A stretch of 64,000 nt of DNA from Rosa chinensis (taxonomy: Eukaryota; Streptophyta; Magnoliopsida; Rosales; Rosaceae). How positions within the stretch are numbered: position 1 is the stretch's first letter; each line of letters starts with the position of its first letter. The position numbers and the translations under genes are program-made. The notes under the pieces were generated by a model. The model was not told the DNA's origin. It searched no databases and worked only from the letters and a program-made list of their open reading frames with translations. The DNA lies in NCBI RefSeq assembly GCF_002994745.2, contig NC_037090.1:36699001-36763000 (forward strand). Direction: 5' to 3'. This document shows, in pieces, positions 11,206 to 23,299 of the stretch.

Positions 11206-12500
11206 CTGGTTGAAGAGATATAGAAAGCCAAGCCAAGACTAAGGGAGAGAGAGGCGCGAGCGACTAGCGGTGTGGTGAATTGTTGGGTAAAACACTGAGT
11301 AAAACCCAAAATCCCGATTAAAAAAGAAACTCCCTTTCCATGAAAATCATGCAAACCAATTACCCAATAATCAGATTCACATTCAACCCAACATTCACTA
11401 GCCATATCCATAGAATATCAACTATCCGAAGACTTCAAAATGAAGAGAGATTGAGAGTTAAGTGGAAAGCAAGGTGATTACCTGAGTGACCCTTTCAACG
11501 ACCCAAGGCAGGAACCCGAATCCTTATCTTCCCAAGTACTCGAACCGAATCCCTTAATCGCGCCGCAACTTCTTCAAACCAATGCCAGTGATTCTTCGAG
11601 CTCTAACAACGAAAAGGGATTAGAGATAGGGTTTCAATTCAATAAGCAAAAGAATCAATCTAATCTACGAGATGTATCATACATTTATAAATTCTTGTTG
11701 GACCCCCAATTCTTCACGACATTTACTTCAACATTCCCAAAATTTTCAAATCCAAGTGAAACTGGCGAAGAACATCATCAACAACAATTTGGGTATTGGG
11801 TATTGTTTCTGAGAATGAAAGATGAGATTTCGAGTTTAGGGCTATCTACCGTCAAGCTTTCAATTGGATTTGATTTTGGTTTGGGTTTTGTGAGGCATGA
11901 GTGAAGAGGAGCTAGGTTTTGGTTTTGTGAGATGTGACTGAAGAGGAGGTTTCACTAGCTATCGAGAGGAGTGATGAGGTCAGGTTTGTGTCGATCAAGA
12001 GAGGATTTGGTTTTGTTTTGTTATTTTTTTGTTTAAGTGTTAGCTAGGGTTTCAAGCCCATTTGGACATGCCTATCAATTTAGACAAGGACTCACACAAC
12101 AGAAATTAAAAGTATTGTGGTCTGAATGCACGAGTTTTAAATTTGGGATTTGTCTCGTGTTAACTTGACTTCCCCATTTGGGGAGTTGGGGATAAATGGT
12201 GGTGGGAAATCTCCCTCCCTTTTGTCAAATATTTGATCAGACCACAGTTATATTATTTCTCATCGTCTGATCAATACAAGTTGGAGAAAATTTTGGGTTT
12301 CATATGGGGCCTGGAACCATTAACACGGTGGAAAACTTGCCGCTCAATTTTTTTGAGTGTCACACAACAATTTTTATCTTAAACGTCGTCTGAACTAATT
12401 TTTAATTCCCTATCACACAACAGCTCTTACAGAAATGATGTCTGAAAAAAAAAATTTCAATCACATGACAGAAAATTGCATACTGTCGTCTGAAAGGTAT
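10040..12500 (-). other. CACTA 5' leader/promoter side, non-coding
   Basis: I see no credible gene between the transposase start and the right terminus. The stretch holds a long AG microsatellite and, over its last 400 bp, the right subterminal repeat zone (CATCGTCTGATC, CGTCGTCTGAAC and TGTCGTCTGAAAG motifs). Confidence 0.6.
11129..11203. repeat. (AG)n microsatellite, about 37 units
   Basis: This is a pure AG dinucleotide run inside the CACTA leader. It creates long artificial Arg-Glu and Ser-Leu reading frames on the two strands. Confidence 0.98.
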
Positions 12501-12529
12501 TGTCTGATTCAATTTCTGTTGTAGTGCAA

Positions 12530-12944
12530 CTTGGTTCTGTTTGTGGAACTGGATATTATTAGAAAAGATATCCATCTTGATTGAGTATTAAACAGATTTG
12601 ATTTGTATAGGATTCTACTTTGATAGTAATAGATTGTATAGGCTGCCTTTCCTTACTTGGTCTCCTAAACTATGTGAGACTTCATGTTGTACAAGTATAC
12701 CTTGCTGTATATAATCTTTGTAATCAATAGAATGAAAACTAATTCAGCCAAATATCCTTTTTCTTCAGATATATTCAAGTTTGCATACAAAGATGATACG
12801 AGTCTTATGTAGCAATTAATAATGGTCACAACATGGCAATTAATAGTGGTCACAACATTTAATTCAAATGTGTCTCAGTGACTAAATGCAGCTTCTGACC
12901 ATCATTTATCAAGCCTACATCAACAATTTTACCTGCATCTTCTG

Positions 12945-12992
<48 letters not shown>

Positions 12993-14385
12993 ACCTAAGG
13001 ATTATAGTTTTTCCGACGCTGTGTTGATAAGCTTTTCAATAGTTGGTCGTTTGGGGGGGGGGGCATAACACGATTCTAGTTTTTCTGTGTTCTTTGCTAT
13101 CCCATGGGGTGGAAGGGAAATACTGTGCATTTCTTCAGATGCATTCTCTCTGCAAGTTGCAACAGAAACTTGGTATCAACAGACTGGTGACAAGTAAGTT
13201 TAGCAATAACTGTTACGTTGTCCATAATAAGGCAAGCAGGTTCTCTGGCCCTGTATACAATGACATTCCCTTACTTGTGAAAATTGCCTCATTCAACTTA
13301 AAATGGAAACACTATTCTACACTTAGGATTGAACTTGGAGGCAATATCTCCTTCTGAAAATGCCTCAACACCTTACTATAATTAGACTTTGATTTGTGGC
13401 TTTTGTTCTCCCAAACCTTTGTTAGCATTATCACTCACAATGAGAATCCTAATGAGATTTGCTTGCTTCTTGTTGTCGAGGCTTGATTTTAATTTCTGAA
13501 TTCACACACTAATCTATCTAGAGTCGAGGCGAGGCTTGATTTTCGTTTTTGAATTAATTAACCTGGGTTTACCCAAGACACTATGGCTATGATTCAAGCT
13601 TCAACATCTTTTCTTGGCAGCAAGTCGGGCAGAATAGTAGTAGATTTTGAGGATTTAAGTCTTAAGATAGAGATTTACATTTCCAAGTTCCAACTAAATT
13701 ACAGTAATTTTGATTTTCCTCGGCATACCAAAGCAAATAGCAAACCTACTTTCAGGGCAGCATCTCCTTCTGATTGTTAACCTAGCTAGCTGTACGGCCA
13801 TAAACTAGGGTACCCTAAATCGTTTGCTCTAACTTGTTACAAGTTTTTTCTGTTAGTCTCATAAGAATCTCTCCTCGACTATTATATATCCAACCAAATT
13901 TTGAGTTGTGGCACAATCACATCTTGATTAACAGAATAGGAGCCCTTAAAGCCACTTCCAACTGACTTACAGTAATTTCGATTTTCCTCAGCATATATAT
14001 GTATATATGATAGATTTCTCCTTAATTAACCAGCCAATTACATTGGCTTTTAGGGCTTAAATTGCGATCAAACAAGTATTAAGATGGCTTAGTCGCTTGA
14101 TTGCCACCATTAGCGGCAGTAGTACTTTTGCATGAATCTATTAACTAGACTGCTTGTATAATTGTTTATATACGAAATTTCTGGATGATTTTGTATAGGG
14201 TGTGTGTGTGTAATTTATTTTCAACAAATTCATGTCATTACCATTCATTGATACACTCACGTTCGTAGATATCCACTGCAAACTTTACATCTCAAATCAA
14301 TATGTAACACCAATATTTTACAACAGTTTATATATCCTAAAATACCAATACACGTAGAAGAAAGATGAAAAGAAAGAAAAACTAG
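12530..14385. other. AT-rich intergenic region without a supported gene
   Basis: I see no coding similarity. Notable items are the TA microsatellite at 12947-12990 and a ten-base G run near 13052. The stretch 12540-12740 is reminiscent of a short retrotransposon LTR, but I cannot prove this. Confidence 0.4.
12947..12990. repeat. (TA)n microsatellite
   Basis: About 22 uninterrupted TA units. Confidence 0.97.
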
Positions 14386-14392
14386 TGAGCAG

Positions 14393-14437
14393 GGGGCGGA
14401 GCCACATGGAGACCTAATGGGTCCCGTGCCCCACTGC

Positions 14438-14479
<42 letters not shown>

Positions 14480-14882
14480 TCAATTTATGTATATGAAAAC
14501 TTGTTTAAATAGCCTAGAGTAGAGTAATATCAATACTAGCCAACTTGGTGTAGTGGCAAGGTATGCATTGATTTTGCAGTTGGTCTTAGGTTTGAATCAC
14601 GGACGTTGGGACAGTTACTTTTTTCAAATTTTTTTTTTCTTTTTGAGAACAATAATACATTTTTTCCTTATAGTTTTAAAAGTTAAAAATAAATTATATC
14701 TCCCTAATGAAAAATAATCTAATATCTAAAGTTATAAAGTTTATTAATAAAATACGTAATTTTCAGAAAAATATTAATATTACCTTAATTTTATTTTACT
14801 TTATTATTTTTTATTAAAATTTTGATATATATTTATATTCTAATTTTGTGCCCCACTTGATAAGAAATTCTGGCTCCGCGGC
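14393..14882. mobile_element. degenerate hAT-like element with internal tRNA-like SINE segment
   Basis: The left end reads CAGGGGGCGGAGCCA and the right end TGGCTCCGCGG, inversely matching over about 11 bp. This resembles hAT-type terminal repeats, but no clean 8-bp target duplication is left. The interior has a TA run (14442-14475). At about 14535-14612 there is a tRNA-like promoter arrangement: TGGTGTAGTGG (A box-like) and GGTTTGAATC (B box-like) about 40 bp apart, followed by T-rich DNA. That pattern suggests a SINE head inserted in, or carried by, the element. Confidence 0.45.
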
Positions 14883-14959
14883 AATCGTGCAGACAGTTCC
14901 TTCTGTTAACGACATCATTGGATATTTAGGGTGGTGGTGGAAACAAGCAGTCACAACTG

Positions 14960-15215
14960 AGCTTGTTAAATTCTATAGATAGGTTCTTGGATCATCATGG
15001 GAATAAAAAGATTTGAAACTTTACTCTTAATTGGGGTTCTCTTCAGGCATCTCTGATGATAATTTTTGGCTGATCACGTGGATCCTTGTAGCAGTAAGGT
15101 GTAATGTTGAAGTGCTTGAATTTTGTTGTTCAACTTGGCATTCACCTGAGATTATAGAATTTCCATCGGGGTTTGGCCTTCGTTTTGTTGGTGCCTTATA
15201 TTCCCACTATCACTA
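14960..15215 (+). pseudogene. F-box/FBD/LRR-type protein fragment, frameshifted
   Basis: In shifting plus-strand frames the sequence reads DRFLDHHGNKKI, then E-T-L-L-L-like residues, then DDNFWLITWILVAVRCNVEV and LEFCC...SPEIIEFPSGF. This matches the conserved plant F-box/FBD segment pattern (V.R.L.....I..L.L, W...A..R.V..L.L, .LP..LF). At least two frame breaks fall within 250 bp, and neither the F-box nor the FBD end is present. Such genes normally act as SCF ubiquitin-ligase receptors; this is only a relic. Confidence 0.55.
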
Positions 15216-15489
15216 ATGTTGGTGGCAAAACAGTTTTTTATAATATTTATTTTTACCACTATTGCTGAACGTGGCTTGGTAAAAAGTGCACCGATATGAT
15301 CGAGGATGAGGTTTTTCTCTTCGTTCATCAATTCAATCTCTTTCTTCTTAAAGCGGAATGTAGACCCAAATCCTCATCCTCAATTCATGTCTAGTTTAGG
15401 TGATGGCAGAAACCAAGCCGACGTTGTCGCTCCACCCCATGACCCAAAGCTATCGAAAGAGTTCGAGATAGATTGGAGAGAGGAGTGAG

Positions 15490-17395
15490 ATAGATTTGGG
15501 TTTGATCATTTTTTTCTCTATGATATGAAAGTGGCTCCGACCATGCTAGACATTGATTTCGGGGTTAGATTTTTAAACTCAGATTCGAATTCTGAACTAG
15601 TTTATATTCAAATTTACATTCAATTATTTTATCAAAGTATGTATCAATTTGATTCATTAATATATATCAAAGATCTAAGGTAGAAGATGAAGAATAACAA
15701 AGAAAAAGAAGAAGACGAGCAACTGTTCTCTAATATTGGAATTAATCTCTGGTAATTTTTCAATGTGTTTCTGTGTGTATTAAGGGGAAGAAGACAACCC
15801 CTTAAATATTTTAGAATCTGGAAATCATATTTCTCTAGCCAACCTGCATAGCAACCTAACAACTTTCTCAATACTTCAACAAACTTTGCTTATCTGTTGG
15901 TGTTGTTGACTTGACTAGAGCATTGATATTTGCTGACATTTTCTTCACTGACCTTGACACTTTCATCATCTAAGCTTTCAGTTCTTTGTTACCAAATTTT
16001 AATGAATGTTGTCGGGATGTTATTACTGACATCTCCTTGTGTTGTAGTGTTCTGCATATTGCAACTATTTAAAAAGCTATGCTCTTGGCAATGTAGTCAA
16101 GTTTGATGACTAACTCTTGCATTTGGGCTTTGACAAGGTTCATCAACTGTGAATTGCTGGCTGATGTATAATGACTCTCTGGAAACTCTATTTCATGGTA
16201 AGGTTGTTATTTCGTTCGTTAGTTTTACATTAAAATAAGGAGATCCAACGGTGCTAACGTATTTCCTGCCTTATAAGATAAAATTAAAATGTTGAGTACA
16301 TTGTTTACCTTCTCTCAAATAAGAGGAGCTAGTTCACATATTTTTAGTTTCTCATATATTGTAATCTACAAAATGTAGTATTTCCCCTTATGTTTGGTTT
16401 AGATAGAATCGTGGTTATTGTTAACTTATAGTTTGACATATATTCAAGCACATGTCCTGGTCCACCTCTTGCATAATCTAGCCAAAGTCCATAGCACATT
16501 CTTGCACCCTATCTTAGTTTTGTATATTAGTTATCTTTATTATTATCACACGGTCTCGTATTTTGCTAATTTTGAGCTCCATCATATTTTCCTATGTTAA
16601 GATTGCTGGTGTGGTGCAGGTCGATGGTTCTAAATTATACACAAGAGAGAAAAACTTCGTACACCAACAATTGTGAATTGTAAAGCCATATTCGTAACAC
16701 AAGTCCAGTCAACATGCCCCTCGCTTGCTGATATGTCTCATATCTTCTCCTGTGTGCATACAATTAGCAACATTTTTTTGTAGCTAATGTTATATGCATA
16801 CTGTTAACCTTTTTATATAAGATAAATCAAGAATGATTTTTGAGTCATATTGTTATGTTCTATTCGTACCAAGTTTAATGTTTTCGTGAGTATCATAAGA
16901 TTATGCGAGTTAAGGTTTTACAATGTGCTTAGTTTTTAACTCTAGGTTAATTTTCAAGTTGATGCTGATCCGGTAAATTGGAACATCCTCAGAATGAACT
17001 TCAGGAAATGAAGAACAAAAAGAGACAAGAATATGTTGGTCACTAAAGAATGTCTCTTCCTATTTGTTAATGCATCTTATAATGGTTGTTTATGCCATAC
17101 TACCATCGTAGGCAATATTGTGCTAAGCTATCATGTGATGCAATTGGATCATCTCACACCTTTTCATTTGTGATTTTCATTTCACATTTACTAACAACTT
17201 TTGTTTGGATCATATTGCGTATACAAGATTTTAAGAAGTACCGCTGATGTTGGAGCTTCTGTACAAATTGAAGACGGAAACTATATAATATAACTTGGTA
17301 TTTAGAGAAGTATAAATTTGCTGGTGTATTATTGTTAGTATGGGAATGTATTTCAAGAAATTACTGTTGTATTCATTAATAAAAGAAATTGTGGG
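15490..17395. other. intergenic region; possible minus-strand coiled-coil relic at 15.9-16.2 kb
   Basis: No firm gene. On the minus strand at about 16200-16065 a frame reads ESHYTSASNSQLMNLVKAQM, followed by QELVIKLDYIAKS, then broken frames. It looks like a coding relic but I cannot name it. The rest is AT-rich with no supported feature. Confidence 0.3.
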
Positions 17396-17754
17396 AATAT
17401 TTTAGGGGAAATGATCATTTACCCAATTTTAGCTTAAAATTTGCCCACTTGCTCCACTAACAGTTTTTTAACCCCATTTACCCAAAACACTCTAAGGGAT
17501 TATTTCCCCTTTACCCAATTAATTCTTTTTTTATTCTTTTTATTTATTTTTGGGAATTTTTTGCCCTTTCATTCTTTCTCACTTAGAGAGAAAAGTCATC
17601 CTCCACCTTGCTATGCTCTGGTGACCGGACTCCGGCGATCGGTGATAGAAATCCGGCGACCGGTGACCAGAATCAGGCTACTAATGACCGGAATCCGGAA
17701 TTTGGAATCCGGCTACGGTACTGTTGACCGGATTCCGGCGTCTGAATTTATTAC

Positions 17755-17975
17755 CCCCTAATAATACCTAGTAACCATATTATTACCCCCCAGTAATCAT
17801 ATTATTGCCCTCCAGTAATTATATTATTGCCTCCCAATAATCATATTATTGCCTTCTCAGTGAATTGCATAATCTCCCAAAACTAAAATGAATACACTAT
17901 AGGCACAACTGATCAATTAATATGCATATTATTGCCCCCCAAGAATCATATTATTGCCCCCTAAGAATCATATTA
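17755..17975. repeat. degenerate ~25-bp tandem repeat in the MULE
   Basis: A unit built on CAGTAATCATATTATTGCCC recurs with variation at about 17765-17870 and again at 17925-17975. Confidence 0.7.
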
Positions 17976-18295
17976 TTGCATTGTTGATCAGATAGTAGAT
18001 CATTGGCCTCCAATACAAAGTCCAATGTCTCTACTGCCCCCTAATAGACCACCAAATGCACCATTTTATAGGATTCACAGATAATTTGACTTTAATACAC
18101 AGAAAACAACAAGTAACTTATCAAAACACCACACTATAGTGATCCCTGTCCCTCATAATAAAGTCTACTGGGGCCAATAATGTGTCTACTGCCCCCTAGC
18201 AGACCATCAAACAAACCCCACAGTTACATTGCAATTCCTTCCTCATTCTCGGGGTTCACAGTGTACAAAAAAAAAAGTGCTATGGCACCCAAAAA

Positions 18296-18625
18296 TTGCT
18301 CTGGGCACCCAAGAGTGTGAAGCCGGCTCGTTTCCTCCAGAAGCGCTTCCTCCAGCAGCATCAAAACCCTCATTTCCTCAACGCTAGAGTCACCGCCCCT
18401 GCCCGTCCAGCCACTCGTAGCAACAGCAACCCTAACGCCCCTCCTCCTCCTCGGCCGGACGATGACGACGAGCGCGCCAAGAAGAAGCACAAGCTCACCC
18501 TCGGAATCAAACACCAACAGCAAAATCTCAAATCGACATTGTCGCCGTTCAATTCCGGCCCCTACGGCTCCTGTTCAATGCCAACGACGACGATCCGAAC
18601 AAGATCGGATCCAATCATACGGTGA
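18296..18625 (+). other. GC-rich open reading frame in MULE, possible captured coding fragment
   Basis: A 109-codon frame rich in Pro, Arg, Asn and Gln, with an acidic-basic segment APPPPRPDDDDERAKKKHKL. It is much richer in G+C than both flanks, as is common for gene pieces captured by MULEs. I do not recognise the source gene. There is no start context or splice evidence that it is expressed, and overlapping frames exist on both strands. Confidence 0.35.
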
Positions 18626-18684
18626 TCATCGACCTCTGATTGATTGTTTTGATTTTTTGTTCTCCGTGTGAAAACCGGCACACC

Positions 18685-18720
18685 AGAGAGAGAGAGAGAG
18701 TTTGGAAGGAGAAAGAGTCT

Positions 18721-18793
<73 letters not shown>
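18685..18793. repeat. two (AG)n microsatellite tracts in the MULE
   Basis: A short AG tract (18685-18700) and a long AG tract (about 18725-18793) are separated by unique sequence. Confidence 0.95.
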
Positions 18794-18796
<3 letters not shown>

Positions 18797-19069
18797 TGAA
18801 GGTGGAGATCGGGGAGAGAGAGAGATAGAGTCGGGGAGGACAGAGTATGAGAGATGAGTTTTAATTTAATTAATAGATAGGGGCAAAACTGTCAGTAGAT
18901 GTTAGAATGGGTAAATGAGGTTAAAAAACTCTTAGTGGAGTAAGTGGGCAATTTTTAAGTTGAAATTGGGTAAGTGGTCACGGCCCCAATATTTTAATAT
19001 CTTTTAATTCATTTTTCAGCAAATATTTTTTTATAATATTTTTGTTAATAAAGACACCAACAGAAGACA

Positions 19070-19292
19070 ACCATGGGTAGAGAAATTCTTAGGTGGGGAT
19101 TTTCCCCACCACGTGGCTCTAGGGCCCTCCAATCAAAAACCAGAAAATTTTCCCACTTTTCTGAAATTGCACCTGATTTTTAAATGTACAATACCTAAAA
19201 GACCACCTTACTGGGCAGTGATTGGTCTGCCGCACCACGTGGCGGTTCGGGTGCCCTGCGCAAGTCTTTTTCCCATGGGTATTACTAGTATA
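19070..19292. mobile_element. possible MITE with imperfect terminal inverted repeats
   Basis: The left part (CCATGGGTAGAGAAATTC ... CCACGTGG ... CCAATCA) is loosely the inverse of the right part (TGATTGG ... CCACGTGG ... CCCATGGG) over about 70 bp. No target duplication is clear, so this is tentative. Confidence 0.35.
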
Positions 19293-19339
19293 CTTAGTAT
19301 TATTTGGGACCCACCAAGTCAGAGCTGACTATAAGTCAC

Positions 19340-22300
19340 ATATGATAGGTAAGCGTGTGCGTGTCTATTTGGGCCAAAGCAACCCATCTACAATGCATTG
19401 ACCCTGCTACATGTGGCTGTAACGTTGCTATTGCCTAAGGCAGAGCTTATTCATGGGTATTGGGAAAAAGCCACAGAAAAGCCATGAATAAAGTGGGGTT
19501 GTTATTGGTCAGTATTGTAGTGGTGCTTGCGCTTTTGTTTTTGAATCTTAGAGGTCTATAGCCGTAGACCTTGGATACAGCTCTTACAATTCCGTCCTTG
19601 TTTTCCTCCACTCTCCAAAATAGATGAGAGCTTCTGCAAGTGGATCTCAAGTTCTTGCAAATGCATTAAGGAGTTGCATCTTCATGATGTTAAGACATCA
19701 AATATTTCCATTGAAAGCCCATCTTTTGAATCATTCACTATTGAGGTTCACCCTGTACTTACATGAGCATTTGCCTAAGGCATAATTAGCTACAATGAGC
19801 CATGCTCATACTGCTGTTAGAGACACTAGCATCACTAAGGCGGTTACCTATGGAACATCGCCACACGGGCCATCACCTAAGCCCTGGCTCAACCCCAAAC
19901 CTCCGCTGCCCCAACATCACCTCGCTGAACTAGCAGAACCTGAGAACTGATGCATATCAGTTGCACACCGAAGGCAAGGAAGAGATTAGTATCTCCCTCA
20001 TCCCTAAAATGTCCATTTCTATCTCCTCATTAACTACGCATTTATTACTTATCTAACGTTATGCTATCAACATAAATACACTGACTGACTTAAGCATTAG
20101 AGCCCTTTGAATTTTACTTGACAGGTGATGCTAGCGTTACAATCCCTACAGGAACGGTCTGAGCTAGGACCAGCGTTAAAAAAAGTTTAGCTACTGCTGA
20201 ATCTTAGACATTAACATTAACGCCGTCTGTCAGAACCTTTAAACAAAAATGTTGGAACCTTTGAACAAAAAGGTCATCCCACCAAAACCTACAATGACTA
20301 ACGGTAGAAGGGAAATCGCTGAGGAGCAAGCGGATTAATCCGCTAACCCCTAAATCATCAACTTCATGGTTGCCGTCAACGGGGCACTATTCAACACACC
20401 AGCTAATGCCGGCGGCGAACCCCAAAACACTTCACCAATCCCACACACCCAATCAATGGTTGAGAACCTACCCAGCAGTAGCCACACGCCGGTGGGGCAA
20501 GATCTTGCCGCGAAGCTAGAGTTAGCAGTAACGGATCTTCACAAGGAAAACAGAAAGCGAGAGCAAGAAAGAAGGGAGAAGGCGGAAGCCCAAAAACAAG
20601 TGGCCATGTTGATGTCAAAATTTAACGACCTGAAAAGGGCGCTAGAGGCAGACACTAACCCAGCTTGGAGCGAGAATTCATGGAGTGCGAGACTCAGTTT
20701 GAACACGGGGATAAGGGTAGGACCAACGCCGGTTATACAAATGAGCGTCTCCCTAAATCCACCTGAGTTAGCAACACTAGGCCTACCTCCCCCGCCACAA
20801 CCAATGATGGAGCAGGAAGCGGAGTCACAACCATGCGCCAACGTCAGCGCAGGAAGAGCAAGAACATTAGGAATCCCGCCGAACCACAGACAACACCAAG
20901 ACCAGGTTCCATTGAATCTCCAGAAAAGGCTTGCCGCTAATGCCACCGCTTTGATCCTTCAAAGAATGCAATAATTAGAAGAAAGGTTACTCAGGGCAGA
21001 AGCTGGCACCCCTATGCCAATCCCAAACCAGTTCTTCGCAACACGGTCAGGACTGTTCACCGTTAGAATCCTACAAGTTGTCAGGCCAGCGTATGCAAAA
21101 AGGGCAATGATTGCTCAGTACAGCGGCCTCATGGACCCCTTTGCCCATTTGGACACATTCAAGAAGGTAACCAACAACAAGGGATTCGACGATACCACTT
21201 TGTATCACCTATTCAGCGAAACACTGGACAGAGAGGCGCTAGGATACCACCCGGTTCAATGGATTCGTTCACCGTGTTGTCAAACAATTTCTTATCATGA
21301 TTCATCCTCATGGCAGTAGGATACCACAATAAAGTCTGCTATTCAACGTTAAACAAGGCGCTGATGAATCCTTGAAGACATTTGTCATAAGGTGGAGAGC
21401 CTCTGCGCCTCAATGCCGCGACCTTGACAAAACGATGGCACTGGTAGCCTTCAAGTAAGGGCTTCTGAAGGGGCCATTCCTTTATCATCTCAATTACAAT
21501 TGCCCAAATATGGCGTATGACCATGTCATGGATGAGGCGGTTCTCCACGCATAGGCAGAATTTAAGACATACGGAGAAACATCATTGCCGCTACAAAACC
21601 CCACCAAGGCAAGTCAACTTTCTTCCTCTCAGTAAGAAGCCACTAACAAATCCACCGCTACACCTCAAATGATAAGAAAAGGGGCTGGCAGCAGAGCAAC
21701 TATCAGGAGAAGCGCTAGAAAGACTAATAATACCTCTAAAAGGGTAATTAGTCTTCCCATAATGACAATCGCAGCAACAAGCACACGAATTCTTCCCAGC
21801 AGTATGCAGTGTTCACAGTCCTCACCGCTTCCTACGACGAAATTTATGATCATTGTAAGGACCAAATTCCTCTACCACGGCCAAGAAAGTTCCCAAGGGT
21901 AGAAAACTAAGAGACAACGGGAAATGGTGCAAATACCATGATGATAGTGGTCATAACACTAACAACTGCAACGCCTTGAAAACCGCGATTGAGACACTCT
22001 ACTGCGAGGGAAAATTAGACCAGTTCAAAGTCCACCAACCAACACCAGTGATCGCCAACATCAAACCAATGCACTGCATTAACACTATTGATGGCGATGC
22101 CCCATCAATAACATGTCCCACAGAGCAAAAAAGCGCTTTGCGTGAGCCAATCACCCAAAGGAAATCTTTAACATCCGCTATGAGAGATCTCCCAAAACAC
22201 CAAAATCTTGTGGGAGTCCATAACCTTTAGCGAGTAGGAGGAACGAGGTGTCCACCTCCCCCACAAAAATTCATTCTTGATCGATGCAATGCTCGATAAA
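19340..22300 (+). mobile_element. degenerate Ty3/Gypsy (Tat-like) element: LTR-like leader plus gag
   Basis: A leader at about 19.8-20.3 kb ends with an ACGCCGTCTGT motif near 20220, reminiscent of the primer-binding region of Tat-type Gypsy elements. The gag begins at 20366 (MVAVNGALFNTP) and runs 202 codons to an in-frame stop, then continues in broken frames. It includes IAQYSGLMDPFAHLDTF (about 21110), the conserved gag motif of this family, and WCKYHDDSGHNTNNC (about 21925), a CCHC-type knuckle. Near 22210 comes WESITFSE followed by GVHLPH, which normally precedes the protease. Homology stops there; no protease, reverse transcriptase or integrase of this lineage follows. Confidence 0.75.
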
Positions 22301-23200
22301 TGGTCAGTGGTAATAGTACTATGATGATCCATTCAGACATAAATTAGCTTAGACACGACCAATTAGGACATCCTGGTCGTGATATGATGATCCGTCTACT
22401 AAAGAGTAAAAACTTCACACGGCATCCTTCCTTTTTGAGCTATAAGAAGCTAGAATCAAAAGATGAACCAAAGAGGAACTAAGACCGCCACCGCACACCT
22501 TGGTGTCGTCGCCGTCCACCACCAGCACCGCCGCCATCCCCTTGCGGCTTCCTACATCTTTTGATGCCAATGGTGATGTCATCACTTCCTTCTAATGCCA
22601 ATTGTGGCGCCAGGGTCCAACCGAAATGCTCATCGGTTGCTTCTACGACCTATAGTTCATTTTTGCAAAGCCTGTTCCTTAGGGAACTTAGGACCGAGAC
22701 CATCCTATGCAAGGATACCATTCTATTTTTACACAAAACCCAAGGGATTATTTGTGGACCTATTCAACCAACTTGTGGACTATTTCGATGGTGTTGGTTG
22801 ACGCGTCGACATGCTGGTCACATGTCACGCTCTTGTTCACACAAACGCCACTTATGCTGAACTCCTAGCACAAATTATTCGTCTACAAGCTCACCACCTG
22901 AATTATACTTTTACGTCAATTTGTCTTGACAATGCTAGAAAGTTTACATCAAAATTTTTCGGTGATTATTGCACGTCCATTGGGATAGATGTTGAGCATC
23001 TGGTTCCCCATATACACACCTAAAATGATCTTGTAGAAGCCATCAATAAAAGACTTTTAATGATCGTGAGGACATTGGTAATGTGCACCAATCTCCCTAT
23101 TCCCACTTGGGGTTATATAATTTTGCATACAGCTGTACTTATTCATCTATGACCTACCTCCACTCAGCCCTTTTTTTGAGTCACAGTTTGTGACTGGGTA
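22300..23200 (+). mobile_element. Copia integrase relic
   Basis: Broken plus-strand frames give QLGHPGRDMMIRLLKS (GAG-pre-integrase zinc region), KACSLGNLGPRPSY (end of the zinc-binding domain) and a VDAST core start. These are followed by NATYAELLAQIIRLQAHH, SICLDNARKFTSKFFGDYC (which contains the second integrase Asp) and GIDVEHLVPHIHT. Several stops are present. It abuts a Gypsy gag relic with no intervening spacer. Confidence 0.7.
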
Positions 23201-23299
23201 CGAGCATGTTATCACAAGTTTGGGTAGTCCATTTTTAGGATAGATTCTGCCAAATTTTTGGTAGATTTACTCTTAAGGTGGGCCTTGCAGGGCCACTTC

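Larger units (their letters stand above)
2482..12526 (-). mobile_element. complete-ended CACTA (En/Spm-type) DNA transposon, internally damaged
   Basis: The left end starts CACTACAACAGAAATTG (2482) and the right end is its exact inverse (to 12526). The terminal inverted repeat is about 25 bp (2482-2506 and 12502-12526). Both ends are flanked by the trinucleotide CAA (2479-2481 and 12527-12529), the 3-bp target duplication expected for CACTA elements. Subterminal zones at about 2500-2950 and 12110-12500 are dense in both orientations of a CAGACGACA/TGTCTGA-like motif, typical of transposase-binding arrays. The coding content, all on the minus strand, is a truncated TNP2-like transposase and a broken Ulp1/C48 protease gene. 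The transposase core is lost and two other elements are inserted, so the copy cannot be autonomous, although its ends look mobilisable. Confidence 0.93.
17405..18987. mobile_element. Mutator-like element (MULE), Pack-MULE-like, 1.58 kb
   Basis: The ends are long inverted repeats of roughly 80 bp: GGGGAAATGATCATTTACCC on the left against the inverse of a right end finishing GGTCACGGCCCC. Internal blocks such as TTGCCCACTT, CTCCACTAA and GTTTTTTAACC match on both sides. The element is flanked by the 9-bp duplication AATATTTTA (17396-17404 and 18988-18996), which is diagnostic of Mutator-type insertion. No transposase is present. The interior has a CCGG-rich patch (17620-17760), a roughly 25-bp degenerate tandem repeat and a GC-rich reading frame, consistent with a cargo-carrying non-autonomous MULE. 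Confidence 0.92.

Noticed and set aside
11038..11411. Arg-Glu and Ser-Leu repeat proteins on opposite strands
   Set aside because: Products of translating the AG microsatellite; no other coding evidence.
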